Below are positions 18,491-28,601 of a DNA stretch of 46,702 bases, piece by piece. The notes beneath the pieces are model-generated. The model had not been told where the DNA came from. It saw only the letters and a program-made list of their open reading frames with translations, and searched no databases. The position numbers and the translations under genes are program-made. This DNA comes from Minisyncoccota bacterium (GTDB taxonomy: Bacteria > Patescibacteriota > Minisyncoccia > JAHIHE01 > JAGLIN01): positions 1 through 46,702 of the forward strand of contig JAQVBZ010000013.1 of the NCBI GenBank assembly GCA_028690055.1, read 5' to 3'. The stretch's first letter is position 1. The number at the start of each line of letters is the position of its first letter.

Positions 18491-18562
18491 AAAAAGAATG
18501 AGGCAGGCAGTCGGAATCGACTTTCTGCCTCTAAAATCATTATTAAATCTAATCTTATATTT

Positions 18563-19267
18563 ATGAAAAATAAGCTGCTTGTAATCTGCGCCACACACGG
18601 TAACGAGAGGATAGGAATAGAGACGGTGGAGAGACTAAGGGCGAAAAAGCTTGATTGCTATTTCGACTGCGTGATCGGCAATCCGCTGGCTATGGAAAGG
18701 AATATCAGGTTTTGCGATTGCGACCTGAACCGATCTTATCCTGGAGAAAAACGATCTGGGCTTTATGAAAAAAAGCGGGCGTGCGAAATCTTGTCGATGG
18801 CCGAAGGGTATGAATATGTGCTGGATATGCACGAGGCCAGCTGTGGCACGGATAATTTTATCATCATTCCCCGCAAGAGGCGTAATAAAGTTTTTCCTAT
18901 CGATTTGATAGACCTCGAAGTTGCTTTGCTCTGGCCGGACCCCGTGGGGCCGCTCGGTTCGGTGCTCAAAAATGCGGTTGAGTTGGAATTCGGAGTCAAG
19001 GATAAAGGAAGAGAGGCTATTATCTCTGTCGCGACAGACATTGTTGAAAAATTCATATTAGGAATATATGCGGACGCTTTGAAGCAAAAAAAATATCCGA
19101 AAAAAATCTATCGGGTATATGGAAAATTAAATAAAACCGATTTCAAAGGAGACATCGGCAGATTGAAGGATTTCGAGAAAGTAAATGTGAATGGGGAAAA
19201 TTTCTACCCCTTGTTAGTCGGGCAGTATCTTGGGGAGGGTGTTGTGTGTTATAAGATGAAACTGTAG
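18563..19267 (+). CDS. succinylglutamate desuccinylase/aspartoacylase-family protein
   Basis: VICATHGNERIGIE; NPLAMERNIRFCDCDLNRSYPG; LDMHEASCGTDNF. Confidence 0.85.
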   Translation: MKNKLLVICATHGNERIGIETVERLRAKKLDCYFDCVIGNPLAMERNIRFCDCDLNRSYPGEKRSGLYEKKRACEILSMAEGYEYVLDMHEASCGTDNFIIIPRKRRNKVFPIDLIDLEVALLWPDPVGPLGSVLKNAVELEFGVKDKGREAIISVATDIVEKFILGIYADALKQKKYPKKIYRVYGKLNKTDFKGDIGRLKDFEKVNVNGENFYPLLVGQYLGEGVVCYKMKL

Positions 19268-19308
19268 AATAGTGAAAGATCTATTATTCTAAAGATATTC
19301 ATGAAGTA

Positions 19309-19343
19309 AAACCGCATAAAGAAATGGTCTTTGTGCGGTTCTT
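19309..19343 (+). terminator. intrinsic terminator
   Basis: AACCGCATAAAGA...TCTTTGTGCGGTTCTTTT. Confidence 0.7.
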
Positions 19344-19416
19344 TTAAGTAATTTGTGGTGCATTTTTTTTATCCGGTACCGGGATGCCAATCGTTTTTAG
19401 CCTGAGACTAACGTTT

Positions 19417-19575
19417 TTATTGTTCATTTTTAGTGATCACCTCCCTGTTTTGTCTAAAAAGGAAGACGCTCAATTTGTCCATGTGCTCGACGGCGCTTTT
19501 TTGGCAAAAAGGGTTGTCCGGATCGTCGAATTTGGCACGTTCGATTACAGACTCTACTGTTTCTTTTTTCTGCAT
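19417..19575 (-). CDS. possible 52-aa short protein (not in ORF track)
   Basis: Reverse translation MQKKETVESVIERAKFDDPDNPFCQKSAVEHMDKLSVFLFRQNREVITKNEQ*. Confidence 0.4.
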   Translation of the reverse strand: MQKKETVESVIERAKFDDPDNPFCQKSAVEHMDKLSVFLFRQNREVITKNEQ

Positions 19576-19728
19576 GCTTGATGCCTCCGACCAGTTTGTT
19601 TTTGTATCAAGCCTTATAGCTTGACCATAATTATTTTAAAGCTGAAATCGTTGTGTGTCAATGCCTGCGGGTCAGAGATAAAAAGCCGTAGGGAAAATCC
19701 GCTACGGTTTATTTTAATCTGGGAAATT

Positions 19729-19974
19729 TTAATTTTTTATTTGGGTGGGGTGTGGGTTGGTTATTTTTCTTTTTTCTGTATGGCTGCATTCGGGGTTAAA
19801 GCAGAATATCACCCCGTTACTTTGGTAGGTGTTTTTTCCACACTCAGGGCAGATTCCCCATGAGTGTTCTAATTTCCAGCAAGAGAGATTGCCTTTTTTC
19901 TCAATCTCTAGCTATATTGCTTTAGGACATAATGTTTTAGATCTAGGACCATCTAAAACCGTTTTGGGTTTCAT
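19729..19974 (-). pseudogene. zinc-ribbon-like small protein gene interrupted by one TAG
   Basis: MKPKTVLDGPRSKTLCPKAI*LEIEKKGNLSCWKLEHSWGICPECGKNTYQSNGVIFCFNPECSHTEKRKITNPHPTQIKN*. Confidence 0.5.
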
Positions 19975-20325
19975 TTTTGTTTCACCTTTTCGTTGGATTG
20001 CGATAGTACAAGTTTTACTGTGCATATGTTAAATCACATAAAGGATACTGTCAATGGGTGGTGAATTAGAAAGGGAATATAGCCGTGTTTATGTGACTAT
20101 AAAAGATGGTCAAGACACTACTGGTACGCAGAATATCAATAATACTGCAAATGCCAGCTGAGTGAAAGAGGTATGGTATAATGTGATTATGGGTAGCGTT
20201 GTTTTTGCGTATGAACCACAAGCATATCTATAATAAACGATAATCATACGTTAAAAGATAAATGTCGCATCGATTCGGCGTGGGCGTTGTAATCGTTTTT
20301 TTTGAAATCAATTTAATATAAAAAT

Positions 20326-20643
20326 ATGCCGGAATTAAAAGATGAACCTACGATGAAGGATTTTCAGAACTATGTGACTGAGTTGGAGCAGGAACGCGGA
20401 TTTACGGAGCAGACAGCATTGCAACGGGCACTTCATTTGGGCGAGGAAATAGGTGAACTCTTCAAGGCTATTCGTAAGGCGGAAAAAATGAAGATGGATG
20501 AGAATTCGAAGGTGACTTCAGTCGATGAGGAATTGGCGGATGTTTTGATTTTTGTGTGTTCTATCGCCAATCGCTATGATATCGATTTAGAGAAGGCTTT
20601 TCGAGAGAAGGAGGAGGTAAATAAGAAGCGGGTTTGGCTGTAG
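20326..20643 (+). CDS. MazG-like nucleotide pyrophosphohydrolase
   Basis: ALHLGEEIGELFKAIRKAEK...VDEELADVLIFVCSIANRYDIDLEKAFREKEEVNKKR. Confidence 0.88.
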   Translation: MPELKDEPTMKDFQNYVTELEQERGFTEQTALQRALHLGEEIGELFKAIRKAEKMKMDENSKVTSVDEELADVLIFVCSIANRYDIDLEKAFREKEEVNKKRVWL

Positions 20644-20937
20644 AGACGCATAATCATGCGTCTCTGAATGCGGGGTGGAAAATTTGATGTGGCGAATTAG
20701 ACGCAAAATATTGCGTATTTACAGATAAATTGGGTTAAAGATGAATATAATCAGGGTATTTTTTGTAGAGTCTATGAATACGGGGTGGAAAATTTGATGT
20801 GGCGAATTAGACGCAAAATATTGCGTCTCTACAGAATGCGGGATGGATTGTTTAGTTCGAAAGATTAGACGCAAATTGTTGTATTTCAATGATATGCAAT
20901 GGAATGCCGATACAAGACGCAAAATATTGCGTCTCTA
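20641..20937. repeat. REP-like palindrome cluster upstream of the RAYT
   Basis: GAGACGCATAATCATGCGTCTC and several AGACGCAAAATATTGCGTCT-type palindromes plus shared GAATGCGGGGTGGAAAATTTGATGTGGCGAATT spacer. Confidence 0.9.
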
Positions 20938-21011
20938 CCGGGAATATCTGATTTTGTAGTATAATGTAGATATGGTATTTTGTTTCGTGTTATAACTCAT
21001 GAAACTGATTC

Positions 21012-21629
21012 ATGATGAAGGATAATTCTAAATTCAAAAATAAATATCGTATCGCTTCGGCACGGCTGCGTGAATTTGATTATTCTACGGATGGATACTA
21101 TTTTGTCACTATCTGCACTAAAAATCATCGACATTTTTTCGGGGAAATTGCGGATGGGGAAATGCGTTTGTCGGAGATGGGAAAGATTGCGCAAAAATGT
21201 TGGGCGGAGATTCCCGAGCATTTTCCGTTTGTGAAATTAGATGAATTTGTTGTAATGCCGAATCATATCCACGGAATAATAATTATTGATCATAGTCCCG
21301 TAGAGACGCATAATTATGCGTCTCCGGTTTGTGAGAAAAGCATAGAGAAGCAGGATCTTATGGTTTTACAGGATATCAAAAAGACGCAAAATATTGCGTC
21401 TCTACGGGATGTAAATGGAAGTGGAGCGGGCGGGCAATCGGGAAATCTGGCGTCTGTTGTCAGGGGTTTTAAAATCGGTGTTACAAAATTTGCAAAAGCG
21501 AATCGGATAAATTTCGCTTGGCAACCGCGGTTTTATGACCACGTTATCAGGAAAGATGAATCGTTGTCGAGAATTCGGGAATATATTCGCTATAATCCCA
21601 TAAATTGGAATAAAGACCAATATAATTAA
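21012..21629 (+). mobile_element. REP-associated tyrosine transposase (RAYT, Y1/IS200-like)
   Basis: YYFVTICTKNHRHFFGEI; VVMPNHIHGIIII (HUH); LSRIREYIRYNPINW (catalytic Tyr region). Confidence 0.92.
21302..21403. repeat. two REP-like palindromes inside the RAYT coding sequence
   Basis: GAGACGCATAATTATGCGTCTC (~21303-21324) and AGACGCAAAATATTGCGTCTCTAC (21382 on). Confidence 0.9.
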
Positions 21630-21640
21630 GGTATTTTTTG

Positions 21641-21782
21641 TAGAGACGCATGATTATGCGTCTCTGAATGCGGGGTGGAAAATTTTGATGTGGCGAATTA
21701 GACGCAAAATATTGCGTCTCTACGGAATGCAGGATAGAATGTTTTTGACTGAAAGATTAGACGCAAAATGTTGCGTTTCTAC
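21641..21782. repeat. REP-like palindrome cluster downstream of the RAYT
   Basis: GAGACGCATGATTATGCGTCTC, AGACGCAAAATATTGCGTCTC, AGACGCAAAATGTTGCGTTTC with shared spacer. Confidence 0.9.
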
Positions 21783-21812
21783 GGGGGAATAGATTCGTTT
21801 AAGTTTAAATAT

Positions 21813-22568
21813 ATGAAAAAGATAGTTGCAATCGGTGGAGGGGAAATCGGGCGGGCGGGGTATCCTGTCGAGACGATGGAGATCGATCGGGAGATTATAA
21901 GGCTAACGGGAAAGAAAAGGCCGAAATTGCTTTTTATCCCTACGGCTAGTTCGGACGCTCTTGGTTATGTCGAGGACGTAAAGAGGCACTTTGGCGGCAG
22001 TCTCGGATGCGAGGTTGATGCGTTGATGCTTTTGCGCGAGAAGCTGAGCTTGAAGAAAATGACCGAGAAGATTATTGGCGCGGATATCATTTATGTCGGG
22101 GGCGGCAATACGCTACTACTTATGAAAACGTGGCGGAAATGTGGGGTCGATAAGATATTGGAACGAGCCTATAGAAAGGGGATCGTGATGGCGGGGGTCA
22201 GTGCCGGTTCGATTTGTTGGTTTCGTGATGGTCTTAGTGATTCGGTTAAAAAATTTGAGGATGGTAAGTCCGGTTATATAAAAGTTTCGGGCTTGGGATT
22301 CATCAATGCCCTTCACTCGCCTCATTATGATTTCGAAAAAGAAAGGCCTCTGGCGCTGGAGAAGATGATGCAAAAGACATCGGGTGTCGCTGTCGCATTG
22401 GAAAATTGTGCGGCGTTGGAGATTGTAGACGATACTTTTCGGATTATAACCTCACGTAGCGGTGCCAAGGCTTATAGAATATTTTTTAGTAGAGGTGAAT
22501 ACCATAAAAAGGAAATCGAACAGACAAAAAGATATCGTCCGCTTGGGGAGCTTCTGGCTAAAATTTAA
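21813..22568 (+). CDS. peptidase E / S51-family peptidase
   Basis: MKKIVAIGGGEIGR; LLFIPTASSDA; YVGGGNTLLLM; MAGVSAGSICWF; start preferred over 21768, which lies in a REP sequence. Confidence 0.88.
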   Translation: MKKIVAIGGGEIGRAGYPVETMEIDREIIRLTGKKRPKLLFIPTASSDALGYVEDVKRHFGGSLGCEVDALMLLREKLSLKKMTEKIIGADIIYVGGGNTLLLMKTWRKCGVDKILERAYRKGIVMAGVSAGSICWFRDGLSDSVKKFEDGKSGYIKVSGLGFINALHSPHYDFEKERPLALEKMMQKTSGVAVALENCAALEIVDDTFRIITSRSGAKAYRIFFSRGEYHKKEIEQTKRYRPLGELLAKI

Positions 22569-22595
22569 AAGTTTATCATAACTAAATATAAAATT

Positions 22596-22937
22596 ATGCT
22601 ACATCAGATGAAATTGCAATCGGATCCATTTGAGAGGATAAAAAACGGGGAAAAGGTTTTAGAGCTTCGGCTTTATGATGAGAAACGGCAGAAAGTCGAG
22701 GTGGGGGACGAGATTAAATTTTCCAAAATGGAGAATTCGGAGGAGAAGATCAAGGTCGGGGTTGTCGGACTTTTGCATTATAAAAAGTTTGCGGATATCA
22801 TCCAAGACCTGCCTGCTGCGTATTTGGGGTACAAAGAATCGGAAAAGGACTATCTTAAGAATAGTATGTATGAAATTTATACGAGAGAAGACGAAGAAAA
22901 GTATGGCGTGCTGGGGATAAGGATCAAATTGATTTAG
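22596..22937 (+). CDS. ASCH-domain-like protein
   Basis: MKLQSDPFERIKNGEKVLELRLYDEKRQKVEVGDEIKFSK. Confidence 0.8.
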   Translation: MLHQMKLQSDPFERIKNGEKVLELRLYDEKRQKVEVGDEIKFSKMENSEEKIKVGVVGLLHYKKFADIIQDLPAAYLGYKESEKDYLKNSMYEIYTREDEEKYGVLGIRIKLI

Positions 22938-22950
22938 ATTTTATAAAATA

Positions 22951-22978
22951 AAAACCTCTTTCGGGAAGAGTTTTTTTT
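22951..22978 (+). terminator. intrinsic terminator
   Basis: AAACCTCTTtcgggAAGAGTTTTTTTT. Confidence 0.75.
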
Positions 22979-23045
22979 GTTTGGAAGTCTATATATTTTC
23001 TGAATCAAAGTCGAATGGAGCTATTTTCTAATTCGTGGTATCCTA

Positions 23046-23546
23046 ATGGAGTACGCTAAGATCAATAATATCAATAATATGTACAATAACACGCCATCAG
23101 GTTATAAATGTCCGATTTGCTTGGCGATTCTTGGTATTGAGAATGAAGACACTTGGATAAAGCAAGAAGATATCTTTTATCGGGATGATTTGATTTTGGG
23201 GTTTATCAGTTCGAAATTTGTGGAAGGCAACGAGGGGCACCCTCTCCTCGTACCTATAGAACATTTTGAAAACATATATGATCTGCCACAAGATTGCGGG
23301 AATCGTATATTTGAAGTGGCAAAGAAAACCGCATTTGCATTGAAAGAGATAAGGGGGTGTGATGGTATAACGATTTTGCAAAATAACGAGTTGGCGGGAG
23401 ATCAACACGCTTTTCATTACCATCTGCATATATTTCCCCGTTTCACGGACGATAACTTTCATAGAAATCTTGTGAAAGACAGAGTTTCGGAACCGGAAGA
23501 AAGGACCGTGTATGCGCAGGAGCTAAGGGAATACTTTAGGCGATAA
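23046..23546 (+). CDS. HIT-family protein
   Basis: CPICLAI...; HAFHYHLHIFPRF (HIT triad). Confidence 0.88.
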   Translation: MEYAKINNINNMYNNTPSGYKCPICLAILGIENEDTWIKQEDIFYRDDLILGFISSKFVEGNEGHPLLVPIEHFENIYDLPQDCGNRIFEVAKKTAFALKEIRGCDGITILQNNELAGDQHAFHYHLHIFPRFTDDNFHRNLVKDRVSEPEERTVYAQELREYFRR

Positions 23547-23571
23547 ATATAAGTAGAGATAAGGGTTAATT

Positions 23572-24921
23572 ATGAAACAAAAGGAATCTTTAGAAATATT
23601 AAAAACTGGCAAGAGTGTTTTTTTGACTGGGCCGGCGGGGTCGGGGAAGACTTTTTTGCTGACTGAGTATATCGAATATCTTAGGAAAAACGAGGTGGCG
23701 GTGGCAGTAACGGCTTCGACCGGTATTGCGGCCACACATATAGGAGGAAGGACCATTCATTCTTGGTGCGGGATGGGGATAGAAGATGATTTGCCTATCG
23801 ATAAGATAAACGCTCTCAAGAAAAAGGAATATTTGGCGCGCAGTGTGGCGTTTACCAAAGTGCTTATTATCGATGAAATCTCGATGCTCAGCGCCAAGCA
23901 GCTCGATCTCGTGAATCGTATCTGCCAGATGTTCAAAGAAGATATGCGGCCCTTCGGCGGGATGCAGGTGGTTTTTTGCGGTGATTTTTTCCAGTTGCCA
24001 CCGGTGGGGAGAAACGGCAAAGATGTGCGATTCGTTACGGAGTCGGAGGTCTGGAACAATATGGATCTCAAGATATGTTATCTTGATGAGCAACACCGTC
24101 AGTCGGATAAGAAATTTCTGAAGCTGCTGCGGAGTATCCGTGAGGGCGAGGTGACGGAGGAGATGCGCGGTGTTCTAAATAAGAGGCTTAATAAAAAAAT
24201 TAAATCTTCAATCACCCCGACAAAACTGCATACACACAATATCGATGTAGAGGCATATAATCTCAGAGAACTGGGGAAGATAAAAGGCGAGGAGTCTGTA
24301 TATGAGATGAAAGGTGAGGGGCTGGAAAAGTTGGTGGAGAATATGAAAAAAGGAAGCTGTCTGGCGCCTCAGCTTTTGGGACTAAAGGTTGGAGCGACAG
24401 TGATGTTTGTAAAGAATAATTTTGTAAAACATTTTGTTAATGGCACCCTCGGCAAGGTGACGGAGTTTGACAGTGATAGCGGCTATCCGTTGGTGGAGAC
24501 TTTTGATGGGGATATTATCGAGGCCAGTCCGGAGCAATGGGTGATCGAAGATGGCAAGGAGATAGTCGCTTCGGTGCGACAGGTGCCTCTGCGGCTGGCG
24601 TGGGCGATTACAGTGCACAAGAGCCAGGGGATGAGTCTGGATGCGGCGGAGATGGATCTGCGCAAGACTTTCGAATACGGAATGGGGTATGTGGCATTGT
24701 CGCGAGTGCGTTCTCTCGCGGGGATGTATTTGGTGGGTTTCAATGATATGACGCTGAAAACCAGGCCGGAAGTGATTGTGCTGGATCAAGAACTCCAGGT
24801 ACGTTCAGATGGGGATTTGAAAGAATTCAGTGGTGCGAATAAGAAAGAAATCAAAAAAATGCAGGAGGATTTTGTGGGTAAGATAGCCGGGGCGAGATTT
24901 GCCGGTGGGCTTTTTGATTAA
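23572..24921 (+). CDS. PIF1/RecD-like helicase (AAA ATPase)
   Basis: TGPAGSGKTFLLTEYI; IIDEISMLSAKQLDLV; FCGDFFQLPPV; AWAITVHKSQGMSLD; YVALSRVRSLAGM. Confidence 0.93.
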   Translation: MKQKESLEILKTGKSVFLTGPAGSGKTFLLTEYIEYLRKNEVAVAVTASTGIAATHIGGRTIHSWCGMGIEDDLPIDKINALKKKEYLARSVAFTKVLIIDEISMLSAKQLDLVNRICQMFKEDMRPFGGMQVVFCGDFFQLPPVGRNGKDVRFVTESEVWNNMDLKICYLDEQHRQSDKKFLKLLRSIREGEVTEEMRGVLNKRLNKKIKSSITPTKLHTHNIDVEAYNLRELGKIKGEESVYEMKGEGLEKLVENMKKGSCLAPQLLGLKVGATVMFVKNNFVKHFVNGTLGKVTEFDSDSGYPLVETFDGDIIEASPEQWVIEDGKEIVASVRQVPLRLAWAITVHKSQGMSLDAAEMDLRKTFEYGMGYVALSRVRSLAGMYLVGFNDMTLKTRPEVIVLDQELQVRSDGDLKEFSGANKKEIKKMQEDFVGKIAGARFAGGLFD

Positions 24922-25078
24922 AAATAAAAGGAAACTTTTGTTCCCCCTCACCCTAGCCCTCTCCCGATGGGAGAGGGGACGTGTTAATTACAATAGAATT
25001 GTTTATGCTCATTTCATCGCGTATCATATTTTGAAGTAATATATAGTATTCAAGATCTATCCCAGAATTACATTCCAA

Positions 25079-25109
25079 AAACAACCTGTCACATACAGGT
25101 TGTTTTTCT
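25079..25109. terminator. bidirectional terminator
   Basis: AAAACAACCTGTcacatACAGGTTGTTTTT. Confidence 0.8.
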
Positions 25110-25115
25110 ATTTCG

Positions 25116-27251
25116 TTATTTTCTTGAATCTATCAATATCCCCGCCAGACGGATGTCGTCGTAGGAATATTCTTCGCCCAGATAGTCGAAGACGGGTTTC
25201 AGTCTTTCATTGCCACATTCTTCAAAGGCGGATTCGATTTTACTGAATTTCTCTTGGGGGAAATCTATATAACTTAAATCCAGTATCTCTCCCTCTGCCA
25301 GCAGTTGCGTGATATGGTTGATGATGGTGCCGATTTTGAAATTTTCTCTTTTGGCGATTTCTGCGAGCGGGACTTGCTGTATTATAAGCTCTTTTGTGGT
25401 CAGCGCGGTTTTAGAAATAGATTCTTTGATGACGCGAGCGGAGGGCTTGTCGGGAATATCTTTGGGAACAAGATTGTTTTCTGTGGTGAAATCTATAATC
25501 TCACCGAGAAAGGATTCGCTCAAGTCTTCCAGCTTTTTCGCACCTACTCCGCTGATGCGCGCGAAGTTGTCTCTATCTTGCGGTAAGTAGAAAGCCATTT
25601 CTTGCAGACTCTGATCTCCGAAGATGACGAATGGGGGAACATTGGCTTCTTCTGCCAGAGTTTTGCGCAAACCGCGCAGCTTTTCGAATAGCTCAGCGTT
25701 GTAATCGAGCTTGCCGGTTTTGACTTCTTTTATGATGTCGACTTGAGGTTTTGGAATCTCTAAGATTTCGCTTCCTTTCAGGAATTCTACTCCTTTTCGT
25801 GTGATGCCTAGCGTCGGATATTTGCCTATGTCTTTTCGCAGATATTCCAAGCCGACTAGGTGATTTATGATCTGCCCCAGTTCGTTCTCGGAGAAATCCT
25901 CGACGATGCCGAAGACAGACAATTTGTCGTGTCCATTCGCTGAGATTTTCTGACTTTTCTTCCCGCGCAAAACTTCCGCGATATAGCCTTTGCCGAATCG
26001 GTTCTCGGTCCGAACGACGGCGGAGATTATTTTTTTGGCAATGATGGTCGCATCGAAAATCACTCTATCGGCGAGGCAGATGTCGCAACCGCCGCAATTA
26101 TCTTTTTCAAAATTTTCTCCGAAATAGCGGAGGATATATTTTTTTCGGCAGGTGGTAAGCTCACCATAGGTCATCATTTCTCCCAGCTTTTCTTCGGCGC
26201 GACTTTTCAGGTCCTGGTCATAGATCTGATTGATAAAAAACTCGTGCTTGCGGGTGTCGGCATAGGTATAGAACATCACACAATCGCTCGGTAGTCCGTC
26301 ACGTCCGGCACGACCGATTTCTTGGTAGTAACCTTCGAGGGTCTTGGGGTAAGTATAATGCACAACAAGGCGCACATCCGGCTTGTCGATACCCATTCCG
26401 AAAGCGATAGTCGCGACTATGACATTAACTTTGTCTTTTATAAAACGATCCTGGGCCTTCTTTCTTTTCTCTTTTGTAAGCCCTGCGTGATAGGCGCAGG
26501 CCTTGAAGCCGTTGCCTGTGAGTTTTTCCGCGATTTTTTCCGTTTCTTTGCGCGAAAAACAATAGATGATGCACGATTCATCTCTGTATTTTTCCAAAAT
26601 GTTAAGAAGTTTGGGGAAAGCGTTTTTCTTTTCCACGACGCTCAGGTTTAGATTTTCTCGATTGAAACTTGAGATAAAAAGTTTAGCTTCTTGAAGGTCG
26701 AGCTGATTGACGATGTCTTCCCGGACTTTGTCGGTGGCGGTTGCTGTCAGAGCGATAAGAGGTACGTCTGGAAAAAGTTTGCGAAGATGTCTCAGATTGC
26801 GATACTCGGGACGGAAATCGTGTCCCCATTCGGAAATGCAGTGCGCCTCGTCAATGGCAATGAGGCTTACGGGGAGTGACTTGACCCAAGATTGGAAAAT
26901 CTTGAGAGCGAATCTTTCCGGTGCGATATAGAGAATTTTGATTTCATCACTTTCCACTTCTTCGTAGATTTCTCTTATTTCCCCTGCGCTTTGGCTGGAA
27001 TTGATAAACTCCGCGCGGATGCCGCAAGACTGCAGCGCATCCACTTGATCTTTCATAAGCGCAATCAGAGGAGAGACGACTAACGTAATCCCTTTGAATT
27101 TCAGCGCCGGCAATTGATAGCAGAGAGACTTTCCTCCGCCGGTCGGCATCAGTACAAAAGTGTCATTTTTCTCTATGACATTTTGGATAATTTCCTCTTG
27201 GAGCGGACGGAATTGATCGTATCCGAAATATTGTTTTAGAAGAGTTTTCAT
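25116..27251 (-). CDS. recQ: ATP-dependent DNA helicase RecQ
   Basis: FRPLQEEII; MPTGGGKSLCYQLPAL; DEAHCISEWGHDFRPEY; QEIGRAGRDGLPSDC; Zn-binding cysteines; HRDC region. Confidence 0.95.
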   Translation of the reverse strand: MKTLLKQYFGYDQFRPLQEEIIQNVIEKNDTFVLMPTGGGKSLCYQLPALKFKGITLVVSPLIALMKDQVDALQSCGIRAEFINSSQSAGEIREIYEEVESDEIKILYIAPERFALKIFQSWVKSLPVSLIAIDEAHCISEWGHDFRPEYRNLRHLRKLFPDVPLIALTATATDKVREDIVNQLDLQEAKLFISSFNRENLNLSVVEKKNAFPKLLNILEKYRDESCIIYCFSRKETEKIAEKLTGNGFKACAYHAGLTKEKRKKAQDRFIKDKVNVIVATIAFGMGIDKPDVRLVVHYTYPKTLEGYYQEIGRAGRDGLPSDCVMFYTYADTRKHEFFINQIYDQDLKSRAEEKLGEMMTYGELTTCRKKYILRYFGENFEKDNCGGCDICLADRVIFDATIIAKKIISAVVRTENRFGKGYIAEVLRGKKSQKISANGHDKLSVFGIVEDFSENELGQIINHLVGLEYLRKDIGKYPTLGITRKGVEFLKGSEILEIPKPQVDIIKEVKTGKLDYNAELFEKLRGLRKTLAEEANVPPFVIFGDQSLQEMAFYLPQDRDNFARISGVGAKKLEDLSESFLGEIIDFTTENNLVPKDIPDKPSARVIKESISKTALTTKELIIQQVPLAEIAKRENFKIGTIINHITQLLAEGEILDLSYIDFPQEKFSKIESAFEECGNERLKPVFDYLGEEYSYDDIRLAGILIDSRK

Positions 27252-27427
27252 GGCGCTTAATATACAGAAAAAGAATTTGATTGCAAAATATGCTTGTATG
27301 ATAGCATATTATATAAAGTGAGGACACCCTCGAAGTGGGAATATGATATACTGTTAATATGGAGTTATTCTTGGGTCATGTATGTTTGTGTCCGTAATCC
27401 TTATCTAGTAATATAAATTTTAAAAAA

Positions 27428-28087
27428 ATGGCTAAAAAGTATAATATAAAATTTATTGCCGTCGGCAGTATTATGGCGGTATCTTTTGTCGGAATCAGAA
27501 TACATTTGAATATGAATAAATTACCGATTACCTGCGTGGTCAGTTCTCAGTGGGGGCAGGAATTGGATAGTTATGAGGGGACTATGGAAGCAGCTAGCAA
27601 TGTCTTTGTGGGTAGAGTTATAAAACAAGTGGGGACTCGAGCAAGATTCGAAGAGCCTGAGACGCAATTCGAAGTTGAAATCATATACAATATAGAAGGA
27701 GATTTGCAGGATAGGGCTATTGTTAGCCAAGCGGGTGGTTATAAAAACGGAGTTTTATATCGGACGTCTGATGATATAACAATCGCTACCGATAAATCAG
27801 TTAAAGAGAATGATAGTGGGTTGATAAAAGAAGGCGAGACTTATTTATTTGTCACGCGTTATAGTGAGATGGGGGATTGGTATTCTATTTACACCCATTC
27901 AAAAGGAACTAAAATCTTAAGCAAAGATAAAAATCTGGATAAGACGGCTCTTAAAAGCTTGTATGAAAACGATGAAAGATTTATCAGGCTGAAAGATGCT
28001 TATGAAAAAGGAAAATCGACGGATATAAGAGTAGAGAAAGATAGCGCTAAAAACGGCGAGCAATCGCTTCAGAAAGCAGAGGAATAG
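27428..28087 (+). CDS. hypothetical membrane-anchored/exported protein
   Basis: 219-aa ORF with N-terminal hydrophobic segment; no known motif recognised. Confidence 0.65.
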   Translation: MAKKYNIKFIAVGSIMAVSFVGIRIHLNMNKLPITCVVSSQWGQELDSYEGTMEAASNVFVGRVIKQVGTRARFEEPETQFEVEIIYNIEGDLQDRAIVSQAGGYKNGVLYRTSDDITIATDKSVKENDSGLIKEGETYLFVTRYSEMGDWYSIYTHSKGTKILSKDKNLDKTALKSLYENDERFIRLKDAYEKGKSTDIRVEKDSAKNGEQSLQKAEE

Positions 28088-28319
28088 TTTCTTACCGGCC
28101 CGGTCGTAATGACTGGGCTTTTTATATTTTAGAATACGATAGGGGGGGCAGTGTATTCCTGCCGGTTTATATCATCTCGTTATGCTAAATATTACATTTT
28201 ATAAATGCGTTAAGGTATAGAGTTTATCTTTGAATGGACATATCTTTTGACTTTGTTTTTATTTGTGAGATAATTTACTCAGAACAATCAAATGTCGTAT
28301 AGCAAATAAGCAATAAAGC

Positions 28320-28601
28320 ATGTATTACCTCTATATCTTGAAATGCGCTGATGACACGTTATACACCGGGATTACTGTGGACTTGTCTCGAAGAGTGAAA
28401 GAACACAATACTTCCAAATTGGGTGCTCGATACACGAAATGCCGCAGGCCGGTGGAGCTTTTATTTTCCAAGCCTTTTGGCACGCGCTCTGTAGCGTCCA
28501 AGGAAGAATTTAGGATTAAGACTTTGTCGCGGGAGGAAAAGTTGAATATTGTGAAAAAAGGGAATACTAATCGTGAGTCAAAAGCGAAAAAAGACGGTTG
28601 A
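28320..28601 (+). CDS. GIY-YIG domain nuclease
   Basis: MYYLYILKCADDTLYTGITVDLSRRVKEHN. Confidence 0.93.
   Translation: MYYLYILKCADDTLYTGITVDLSRRVKEHNTSKLGARYTKCRRPVELLFSKPFGTRSVASKEEFRIKTLSREEKLNIVKKGNTNRESKAKKDG

Noticed and set aside
20641-21782. Possible CRISPR array from recurring palindromic units
   Set aside because: Units are irregularly spaced, in two sequence families, share spacer sequence and surround a RAYT; no cas genes seen.
12653-24979. Recurring ccccctcaccctagccctctcccg word as evidence for a third inverted-repeat arm at 24942-24979
   Set aside because: Only the short core matches; the flanks differ from the 135-bp arms.
23572-27251. PIF1-like helicase plus RecQ as a defence system
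   Set aside because: Convergent orientation, separate terminators and common housekeeping-type families; no nuclease or sensor partner.
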